A DNA stretch of 34,952 bases from Coprothermobacterota bacterium (GTDB taxonomy: Bacteria; Caldisericota; JANLFM01), in assembly GCA_026389455.1 (NCBI GenBank), contig JAPLHV010000072.1, forward strand, positions 1 to 34,952, given 5' to 3'. Below, one piece after another: positions 1 to 6,212 of the stretch. Position numbers and translations under genes: made by a program. The notes below the pieces were generated by a model, which was not told where the DNA came from, made no database searches, and saw only the letters and a program-made list of their open reading frames with translations. The stretch's first letter is position 1. Each line of letters begins with the position of its first letter.

Positions 1-170
1 AGAACGATAGACCGTGTAACCAGGGTCTTTGACCAACCCGGGAAGCTCCTGCACTACCCTTGCTGCAAACTCTCGCGATGAAGAGCAGCATTAACCTGGT
101 TTTCATCCTGCGCGACGCCAACCGGGCAGAAAAGATGTGCCGGTGGGACGACGAGGTGGAGAGCTTGTGA
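1..170 (+). other. Left edge: possible gene tail and tiny coupled ORF
   Basis: Frame 1 is open from the window edge to a TGA at 79-81, giving 26 residues that could be the end of an upstream gene (it contains RVFDQPGKLLHYP). An ATG at 78-80 overlaps that stop as ATGA and opens a 30-residue ORF ending at 168-170. I recognise neither peptide and both are short enough to be chance. The ATGA overlap is the only positive sign of coding. Confidence 0.2.
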
Positions 171-180
171 GTGTCCCAAT

Positions 181-207
181 TTGCAAAGGGTGAAGCAGGG
201 GTATAAT
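181..207 (+). promoter_or_regulatory. Candidate promoter for the solute-binding protein operon
   Basis: A perfect TATAAT lies at 202-207 with a TTGCAA at 181-186, although the spacer is short at 15 bp. The ATG at 206 sits inside the -10 box, so it cannot be the start codon of a transcript from this promoter. That supports a start further downstream, at GTG 269. Confidence 0.5.
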
Positions 208-225
208 GGGAAACAACGTGAGACT

Positions 226-248
226 AGACAGTCTGCGGCAGCATGTGC
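226..248 (+). repeat. Diverged copy of the dispersed GCGGCAGC repeat
   Basis: The stretch GACAGTCTGCGGCAGCATGT resembles the repeat copies at 11551, 12209 and 17035 (complement), with about four mismatches over 21 bases. It lies in the predicted leader between the promoter and the GTG start at 269. It could be a coincidental match, but the flanking bases also agree with the family. Confidence 0.4.
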
Positions 249-268
249 CGGCAAAGGAGAAACTAGCA

Positions 269-1306
269 GTGAGGGAAAGAAATGTGAGTCGGAGGTGGTC
301 GATCAGGCGGATGGCCGGCTTGGTCCTCTGCGCTATGATTCTGACAGGTCTTTTAGCAGTTCCCTCGGACTGTGCCACACCTGTTCCGCGGGAAGCCACC
401 CTGGCCCTGCAGTGGATCCCCCAGGCTCAATTCGCCGGGTACTACATGGCCCAGGAGAAAGGAATCTACGCGAAATACGGCCTGGACATCACCTTCCTGC
501 AGGGGGGACCGAACCTCTCCTCCATGGACGCCCTCCTCAATGGCCAGGCTGACTTTGCCACTACCTGGCTGACGACGGCCATCCAGGCGCGCTTGGATAA
601 AAAGCCGATCATTCACCTGGCCCAACTGGTGCAACGAACCAGCCTGATCCTGATCACCAAGAAATCCAGCGGAATAAGCGATCCCAGCCAGATCGCCGGA
701 AAGCGAGTGGGCATCTGGGGCGCCGACTTCGCCATTCCCCCCCGCGCTCTCTTCCAGTTGTACAACATCATCGTCGAGGAGATCCCCCAATCGGCCAGCA
801 TGAACCTCTTCCTGCGGGGGGCGATCGATGTGGCCTCAGCCATGTGGTACAACGAATACCACCTGGTGCTGAACTCCGGCGTCGACCCTGACGAGCTGAA
901 CACCTTTTTCCTCGATCAATATGGCCTGAACTTCCCGGAAGATGGGATCTACTGCCGAGAGGAGACAGTAAACGAAAATCCGTCGTTCTGCTGCGCTTTC
1001 GTGCGCGCCTCCCTGGAAGGGTGGGAGTACGCTTTCGCCAACGAAGAGGAGACGCTGGACGTTGTCATGCGGCTCGCCGATGAGGCCCACACCGGGGCCA
1101 ACCGCGTCCACCAGAAGTGGATGCTGGAGCGGATGCGCGACATCATCCAAGCCCAGGAAGGGACTGCTCCGGTTCCTTTGGGGACGCTCAAAGAGACCGA
1201 CTTCGATTTCGTTGCCTATAAGTTGACAAGGGCCATCGGTTCGGCTGCCCCGCCCAAGTACGCCGAGTTTCATCGCGATCTGGAAGGGGTCGGCGTAACG
1301 CCGTGA
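269..1306 (+). CDS. NMT1/THI5-like ABC-type solute-binding protein
   Basis: The 345-residue exported protein belongs to the NMT1/SsuA-type periplasmic binding proteins, which capture pyrimidine precursors, taurine or nitrate-like ligands. It has a positively charged N-terminus (RRWSIRRM) and a hydrophobic signal core. The typical opening of the mature domain follows: LQWIPQAQFAGYY, then AQEKGIYAKYGLDI. No permease or ATPase gene is near. The gene instead overlaps the next one by four bases (GTGA at 1303-1306), and that next gene is a membrane sensor phosphatase. I infer that it serves as an extracellular ligand sensor rather than as part of a transporter. I prefer GTG 269 because AAAGGAG lies at 253-259, nine bases upstream; GTG 284 is an alternative. 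The ligand cannot be told from the sequence. Confidence 0.85.
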   Translation: MRERNVSRRWSIRRMAGLVLCAMILTGLLAVPSDCATPVPREATLALQWIPQAQFAGYYMAQEKGIYAKYGLDITFLQGGPNLSSMDALLNGQADFATTWLTTAIQARLDKKPIIHLAQLVQRTSLILITKKSSGISDPSQIAGKRVGIWGADFAIPPRALFQLYNIIVEEIPQSASMNLFLRGAIDVASAMWYNEYHLVLNSGVDPDELNTFFLDQYGLNFPEDGIYCREETVNENPSFCCAFVRASLEGWEYAFANEEETLDVVMRLADEAHTGANRVHQKWMLERMRDIIQAQEGTAPVPLGTLKETDFDFVAYKLTRAIGSAAPPKYAEFHRDLEGVGVTP

Positions 1307-3681
1307 GCCGCTTCCTGCAAGCGCTATGGCGGGACCGGGGTCTGGCCTTCAAGCTGATCCTGTTGATCTTCCTCTCCAACGCGATGATCTTCTTCGTGGT
1401 CTTTTACACCAATTACGGCGCCGCCCGGGGAGAGTTGGAGCAGAGCGCCGAGGCGAACGCCCGCAACTTGGCGGCAGCCACCGCCAACCGCATCGAAGCG
1501 GTCCTGCGCGGTGTAGAGACGGTGCCTGAAACGCTGGCCAACGTACTGCAGATTAATCCCATGTCGGCCCAGGATCTGGAGGATCGGCTGCGCCTGCTAG
1601 TCGCCCAGAACTCGGACATCTACGGGATGACCGTCTCCTTCGACCCCTATGCCTTCACCCCCAGTTCGCTTTACTACGCCCCTTATGTGTCCAAACCACG
1701 CGGCGAGGGAGAGCCCCAATTGACCCATCTTGGTGGACCTTCCTACCAGTATTTCTATCTGGATTGGTTCCAGATCCCCAAGCTGGTGGGTTTGTCCCTG
1801 TGGGGCGAGCCCTACTACGACGAGGGTGGAGGAGGAATCATCATGGCCACCTACTCGGTTCCCTTCTATCGAATGGAAGATGGGGATCGTCGTTTCTTGG
1901 GAGTGGTCACGGCGGATATCTCCTTGGACAAGCTGCGCGAGTTCGTCTCGGCCATCAAGATTTACCAAAGCGGGTACGGCTTTCTCATCTCGCAGAACGG
2001 CACCTTCATAACCCACCCCAAATCGACCTATGTCATGAACGAGTCTCTCTTCAGCCTGGCCGAAGCCCAGGGCGACACCGAGTTGCGGCAGATCGGACGA
2101 GCGATGATCGCCGGCCGGTCCGGTTTCGTTCAGGTTGCACAAGGAGCCGGTGAGAGGCCCTCCTGGTTAGCCTATGCACCTCTCCCCTCCAGCGGTTGGT
2201 CGCTGGGCGTGATCTTCCCACAAGAGGAGCTAATGGCTGGCGTGGTCAACCTCAACCGCATCGTTCTGGTTCTGGTGGCAATCGGCTTCATCGTCCTCTT
2301 CCTAGCCATCCTGCTGATCGCCAAATCGGTTGCCCGACCCTTGCAAGCGCTGGCTGCGGCAAGCAGGGCGGTTGCTCGCGGTGAGCTGGATGCCCCCATG
2401 CCACCCTCCCAAGGGGGCGATGAAGTAGGCCAATTGACCAACTCCTTCTCCTCGATGCAGAAATCCCTGCGCCAGTACATTAAAGACTTGCAGGAGACCA
2501 CCGCTGCCAAAGAACGGATCGAGTCCGAGCTGAAGATCGCTGCTCGCATCCAGATGGATATGCTCCCCATGACCTTCCCACAAACAGCGCAGTACTGCCT
2601 TTGGGCTTCGATGAAGCCTGCCAAAGAGGTGGGAGGGGATCTCTACGACTTCCTGCAAACGGACGAACAACACCTCTACTTGTTGATCGGCGACGTCTCC
2701 GGGAAAGGCGTGCCGGCCTCCTTGATGATGGCCACCACAGTCGCCCTTTTCCGCGCATTCGCCTCCGAGGGGGGACCGCCGGAGCAAGTCCTGCTGCGTT
2801 TGAATGAAACATTGGCTTCTCGCAACGAATCGATGCTCTTCGTCACCGCCCTCTGCGGCCGGTTGGATCTTTCCAATGGCGATATGGAGTACGCCAGCGC
2901 CGGCCACAACCCCCCCTTCATCCTGCGTCGCGACGGCCAAGTGGAGAAGATCGAAAAGCCGATCAACCTTGTGCTGGGCGTGCAGGAGGGAATCCCCTTC
3001 CGCGGCGGCAAGGTGCGTTTGTTGCCGGGCGAGACCTTCTTCACCTACACCGACGGTGTCACTGAGGCAATGACCATCTCCGATGAGCTCTACGGTGAAG
3101 AACGGTTGGTGGAGACACTCTCTGCCCACCCCGAAGACGACCCGCGTCAGATGGTAGATCATGTTCGCAGCGCGGTGGAAGAATTCGTCGATGGAGCTGA
3201 TCCATCCGATGACATCACCCTGCTGGCTGTCCAATACCTGGCTCCTTCACGCGCTTGGAAAGAGGTGCGTTTGGTCAACCGCCTGCAGGAGATGGAGACT
3301 GTAGAGACTTTCCTGGAGGAATTCGCCGCGGAATGCAACCTTCCCCTGGATGACCAATCACGCATCGGCGTAGTCCTCAGCGAGTTGGCAGCCAATGTCC
3401 TCTCTTATGCCTACGGGGGAGCCGGCGAGCAACCGGTCTGCCTGCGCATGCGAAAGGAGGGAGATGACATCTGGATCCTTCTGGAGGATGAGGGAACCCC
3501 CTTCAACCCCCTCCAGCAGGCCCCGCCCGAGGACTTGGACAAACCCCTTGAGGAGCGCGAAATTGGTGGCCTGGGGATCTACATCGTCCGGCAGATGGCC
3601 AAACAAGTGGAATACCTTCGGGAGGGGGGGGTCAATCGCCTGACCGTGGTGATGACCCTGGGATCCTCCACTTCCCGGTAG
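1303..3681 (+). CDS. Membrane sensor SpoIIE-type PP2C phosphatase with HATPase (RsbW-like) domain
   Basis: The 792-residue signal transducer has a transmembrane segment near residues 14-36, an extracellular Cache-like sensor region, a second transmembrane segment near 318-340, a HAMP domain, a SpoIIE/PP2C phosphatase (about 430-640) and a C-terminal GHKL ATPase (about 650-790). The phosphatase metal-site motifs are intact: GGDLYDF, GDVSGKG, YTDGVTEA and SDDITLL. The ATPase keeps its N box (LSELAAN), G1-like EDEGTPF and G2 GGLGIYIVRQM. Such proteins dephosphorylate STAS anti-sigma-antagonists, and the RsbW-like domain can phosphorylate them, so this may be a two-way switch. The STAS protein at 5877 is the obvious partner. 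The GTG start overlaps the solute-binding gene, which implies translational coupling and possibly a shared stimulus. Confidence 0.9.
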   Translation: MSRFLQALWRDRGLAFKLILLIFLSNAMIFFVVFYTNYGAARGELEQSAEANARNLAAATANRIEAVLRGVETVPETLANVLQINPMSAQDLEDRLRLLVAQNSDIYGMTVSFDPYAFTPSSLYYAPYVSKPRGEGEPQLTHLGGPSYQYFYLDWFQIPKLVGLSLWGEPYYDEGGGGIIMATYSVPFYRMEDGDRRFLGVVTADISLDKLREFVSAIKIYQSGYGFLISQNGTFITHPKSTYVMNESLFSLAEAQGDTELRQIGRAMIAGRSGFVQVAQGAGERPSWLAYAPLPSSGWSLGVIFPQEELMAGVVNLNRIVLVLVAIGFIVLFLAILLIAKSVARPLQALAAASRAVARGELDAPMPPSQGGDEVGQLTNSFSSMQKSLRQYIKDLQETTAAKERIESELKIAARIQMDMLPMTFPQTAQYCLWASMKPAKEVGGDLYDFLQTDEQHLYLLIGDVSGKGVPASLMMATTVALFRAFASEGGPPEQVLLRLNETLASRNESMLFVTALCGRLDLSNGDMEYASAGHNPPFILRRDGQVEKIEKPINLVLGVQEGIPFRGGKVRLLPGETFFTYTDGVTEAMTISDELYGEERLVETLSAHPEDDPRQMVDHVRSAVEEFVDGADPSDDITLLAVQYLAPSRAWKEVRLVNRLQEMETVETFLEEFAAECNLPLDDQSRIGVVLSELAANVLSYAYGGAGEQPVCLRMRKEGDDIWILLEDEGTPFNPLQQAPPEDLDKPLEEREIGGLGIYIVRQMAKQVEYLREGGVNRLTVVMTLGSSTSR

Positions 3682-3747
3682 GGGCGGGCTCCTTCGCTTC
3701 ACTCGACGGCAGGCTCAAACCCGCCCGTGCGGCGCATGGCGTCGCCA

Positions 3748-3777
3748 CTGCCGGAGCATCTTGCGTATGTGTATAAT
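3748..3777 (+). promoter_or_regulatory. Candidate promoter for the leader-peptide gene
   Basis: The 152-base gap between the phosphatase and the peptide gene holds a perfect TATAAT at 3772-3777. The -35 region (CTGCCG at 3748-3753, 18-bp spacer) is weak. The peptide gene would have a leader of about 50 bases containing GAGAGG at 3821-3826. A separate promoter means the peptide and its downstream genes can be expressed apart from the sensor. Confidence 0.5.
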
Positions 3778-3833
3778 GAGAAGAGGCGAAACAGAAAAGC
3801 GACGCCGACTATGCTGGAAAGAGAGGTTTACTA

Positions 3834-4076
3834 ATGTTATACGCCGACGAAGAACTGATTTTAGAGTTGAACAGCGATCCTGACCTGAAGAAACGTTTTC
3901 TGGAGAACCCGGCTGCGATGCTGAAAGAGCGAGGCCTGGAGATCCCGCCCGAGGTCACGCTGCGGGTCATGGAAGACACTCCCGACGTTCGCCACATCGT
4001 CATTCCCTACATCGCCCCCGGCGCATCCACCACCCTCGAGGAAATCGAGCAGCGCGCCTCCAAGATCATTCTCTGA
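3834..4076 (+). CDS. Nitrile-hydratase-leader-like (NHLP) peptide, putative RiPP precursor
   Basis: The 80-residue acidic protein has a ribosome binding site GAGAGG seven bases before ATG. Residues 1-58 follow the pattern of NHLP-type leader peptides (the leader family of proteusins, derived from the nitrile hydratase alpha subunit). Visible elements are DPDLKKRFLENPAAMLKERG, then LEIPPEVTLRVMEDTPD, then a closing HIVIPY. The tail after IVIP is about 22 residues and begins YIAPGAS; it has no double-glycine cleavage site and no Cys. Downstream lie a PqqD/M50 protease fusion and a radical SAM enzyme, both typical of RiPP clusters. The leader resemblance is clear to me. Whether a product is cut out, or the peptide is itself a regulatory substrate, is inference. 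No ABC exporter is seen in the window. Confidence 0.7.
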   Translation: MLYADEELILELNSDPDLKKRFLENPAAMLKERGLEIPPEVTLRVMEDTPDVRHIVIPYIAPGASTTLEEIEQRASKIIL

Positions 4077-4114
4077 GTATTTCCTCGCCTCCGACAGAGC
4101 TCCGCTTTCCTCTC

Positions 4115-4132
4115 GAGAGCGCTACAGCTCTC
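4115..4132 (+). promoter_or_regulatory. Small hairpin before the GTG of the M50 protein
   Basis: GAGAGC at 4115-4120 can pair with GCTCTC at 4127-4132 around the loop GCTACA. The hairpin ends three bases before GTG 4136 and includes the only purine-rich stretch that could act as its ribosome binding site. If translation starts at 4136, this could reduce translation relative to the peptide. If translation starts upstream, the hairpin is simply coding. Confidence 0.3.
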
Positions 4133-4135
4133 CCA

Positions 4136-5764
4136 GTGGAGGAGCTGGTTCGTTGCTGGGCCTCACGCGCTTCACTGGAAGGGCGGAATCTGGAGCGTTT
4201 TCTCCTGGCCGTTGGAGAGATGGTGGAAGCCATCGTCCTGCTGGCTCAGTCATTGCGTATTTCCGGAACACTGGAAGTTCGTATTTCTCCCTACTCTCAT
4301 TGGATCACCCTGGAATTGTCCTTCCCCCGCGCCATCCCCCTCGACCCTCACTTCCAGCAGCGCGATGAAGCCTTGATCGAGTTCCCTACCCTGCGCTTGC
4401 AGCCGGATATCTTCTGGCGTCGATTGGTGCTGGAATGGGTGGACAAAGCCACCTGGATAGTACGCGGCCGGCTGATTACCGTGGCGCTTACACAATACGC
4501 CCGCCGGCCCTCTTGCCCTGGAGAGCTCTACTTCCTGGGTCTGACCCCTAAGCCAACTCCCGGACTGGAAGTGCATGTGGATCCAGACGGCCTCGCTCTG
4601 GCCCTCGCGAGTGGGGTTCGTAGCGCCTTCCGCTTGGGCGAGGAGACGCAATTCGTACTGCAGGCCGCCGACGGGAAGACCTCGGTGCGCGAGATCTATC
4701 GCCAATACGTGAAACGCTTTAGTTTGGTCCACCCGGAAGTCTTGGGCAAGATGATCGAGGAGCTAATCGCCAAAGGCCTCCTTGTCCCCGGGGAAGCGCT
4801 GGCTGAAGATAGAGGGGGGGGCGGCTTCTTGGCTTTCTTCGTCGGCCTGGCACGGTGGCAGATCTCCCTGCCCCGCCCCGACGTCTTCTTCTCTTTCCTG
4901 GCCCGCTGGTTGGGCTGGTTGTGGAGCGGCGTCTCGCTTGCGGTCGTCTTGATCTTGGTTGGGTGGACACTAGCCCGACTGGGGATGGAGGTCTCTTTGG
5001 AGGTGATCTTCTCCGGCCTCTCCGGGGCGGCCGGGATGCCGTTTGGCGCCTGGCTATTCATAGTGATCGTTTTCTACGGCAGCATCCTGCTCCACGAACT
5101 ATCCCACGGCATGGCCTGCAAACGCTTCGGGCGGAAAGTGCGGGCCTTTGGCCTGCTGCTCTATTACGGCCTCCTCTGCGCCTACGTCGACACCACTGAA
5201 ACCTGGATGGTGAAAGAGCGGTGGAAGCGAGCCCTTGTTTCCCTGGCCGGTCCTCTGGCTACTTTGACGCTGGCCTGTCTCTTTCACTGGGGGGAGTATT
5301 TCTCCCTCATGGCCGGATGGGAGATCACTGCCCGCGCCTTCGACCTGCTGGCGCTGATCAGCTTCACCAGCGCGCTGTTAAACCTTCTCCCGGTGCTGGA
5401 GCTGGACGGGTACTACGCCTTGGCTGATCTCCTGGACCAGCCTAATCTGCGCCAACGTTCCTTTGCCTATGTGGAGGCGCTGTTAGGCGCACTGGGCGGC
5501 CGCGGGAAAGCCCCAACTCTCCCCTGGGGAGAGCGGCTGCTCTTTCTTGGGTATGCCATCGCCAGCCTGGCCATCCTTCTCCTTCTGATCGGGCTTCCGC
5601 TGTACAACGCGATGCGCCTGGCATTGGGCGGTCAGTTCACTCTTGGCGCATTGGTCTCATTTCTCTTCGCTCTGATGCTTTTCGTCCAGGCCCTGGCTCA
5701 GGCCGGGATGGGCTGGTACCGCAAGCGCTATCTCACTCCCCTCGATTTGAAGGCCATCGCCTGA
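4136..5764 (+). CDS. RsbW-like / PqqD-like / M50 metalloprotease fusion
   Basis: The protein has at least 542 residues in three parts. Residues 1-125 resemble an RsbW-type HATPase, but the N-box Asn is replaced (AVGEMVEAIV) and no clear DxG is seen, so ATP binding is doubtful. Residues about 160-225 look like a PqqD-type peptide-binding winged helix (QFVLQAADGKTSVREIYRQY). The rest is a multi-pass M50 site-2-protease-like zinc peptidase with HELSH at 320-324 and the third ligand motif LELDGYY (Asp 424). Such proteases act in the membrane and occur in peptide-modification clusters. The reading frame stays open into the peptide gene, and residues encoded from about 4079 (ISSPPTELRFPLES) look like the proper start of an RsbW domain. 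The true start may therefore be a rare codon (ATT 4079 or CTG 4073), with GTG 4136 as the first normal one. Confidence 0.8.
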   Translation: MEELVRCWASRASLEGRNLERFLLAVGEMVEAIVLLAQSLRISGTLEVRISPYSHWITLELSFPRAIPLDPHFQQRDEALIEFPTLRLQPDIFWRRLVLEWVDKATWIVRGRLITVALTQYARRPSCPGELYFLGLTPKPTPGLEVHVDPDGLALALASGVRSAFRLGEETQFVLQAADGKTSVREIYRQYVKRFSLVHPEVLGKMIEELIAKGLLVPGEALAEDRGGGGFLAFFVGLARWQISLPRPDVFFSFLARWLGWLWSGVSLAVVLILVGWTLARLGMEVSLEVIFSGLSGAAGMPFGAWLFIVIVFYGSILLHELSHGMACKRFGRKVRAFGLLLYYGLLCAYVDTTETWMVKERWKRALVSLAGPLATLTLACLFHWGEYFSLMAGWEITARAFDLLALISFTSALLNLLPVLELDGYYALADLLDQPNLRQRSFAYVEALLGALGGRGKAPTLPWGERLLFLGYAIASLAILLLLIGLPLYNAMRLALGGQFTLGALVSFLFALMLFVQALAQAGMGWYRKRYLTPLDLKAIA

Positions 5765-5770
5765 TCCCCT

Positions 5771-5798
5771 TTCTGGCGAGAGAGTCCTGTTCTATAGT
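5771..5798 (+). promoter_or_regulatory. Weak candidate promoter before the STAS gene
   Basis: TATAGT at 5793-5798 with TTCTGG at 5771-5776 (16-bp spacer) lies in the 112-base gap between the M50 gene and the STAS gene. The -35 match is poor, and read-through from the peptide promoter is equally possible. Confidence 0.3.
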
Positions 5799-5821
5799 AG
5801 CATTACATCATCCTCGCCCTT

Positions 5822-5839
5822 GTGCCGGGGATTCGGCAC
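5822..5839 (+). promoter_or_regulatory. Hairpin in the STAS gene leader
   Basis: GTGCCG (5822-5827) pairs perfectly with CGGCAC (5834-5839) around the loop GGGATT. It has no T tract, so it is not a normal terminator. It may stabilise or pause the transcript between the protease and STAS genes. Its role is unknown. Confidence 0.3.
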
Positions 5840-5876
5840 GATTCAGCAACTCAATGAAGAAGAGAAAGGAAAGAAG

Positions 5877-6212
5877 ATGGAGATCCTACGCAGTGAACAG
5901 CAGGGTTGGTTGGTGGTAACCGTCAAGGGACGGCTGGATGCGGTGAGCACGCCTGATTTCGAGAAGAAAGTGCTGGGGTGGACTGATGAAGGGGCAAGAA
6001 AGGTGGTCTTAGACTTCTCCGGTCTGGACTATATCTCCAGCGCAGGCTTGCGCAGCATTCTCCTGCTGGCGAAAAAAATGAAGGCGGTGAAGGGATCCTT
6101 AGCAGTAGCCAATCCGAGCGGCGTGGTGCGGGAGGTCTTCACTATCTCTTCCTTCGATACCATCATCCCTATCCACGATTCCTTGGCAAGCATCATCGGG
6201 AGTGCTGACTGA
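5877..6212 (+). CDS. STAS-domain anti-sigma factor antagonist (RsbV/SpoIIAA-like)
   Basis: The small cytoplasmic switch protein of 111 residues is a single STAS domain. It contains VKGRLDAVSTPDF and the signature LDFSGLDYISSAGLRSIL, whose second Ser (residue 55) is the usual phosphorylation site. RsbW-type kinases phosphorylate this Ser and SpoIIE-type phosphatases remove the phosphate, which sets whether the protein binds its partner. The phosphatase-kinase at 1303 and the degenerate RsbW-like domain at 4136 are the natural partners here. I chose ATG 5877 because AAAGGA at 5865-5870 precedes it by six bases. Its end overlaps the radical SAM gene by 11 bases, so the two are likely translated together. 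Confidence 0.9.
   Translation: MEILRSEQQGWLVVTVKGRLDAVSTPDFEKKVLGWTDEGARKVVLDFSGLDYISSAGLRSILLLAKKMKAVKGSLAVANPSGVVREVFTISSFDTIIPIHDSLASIIGSAD

Noticed and set aside
2302-3234. Minus-strand frame of 310 codons
   Set aside because: It is antisense to the phosphatase domain of the SpoIIE protein, whose motifs are complete.
3682-3726. Terminator after the SpoIIE gene
   Set aside because: GGGCGGG and CCCGCCC can pair, but the loop is over 30 bases and no T tract follows.
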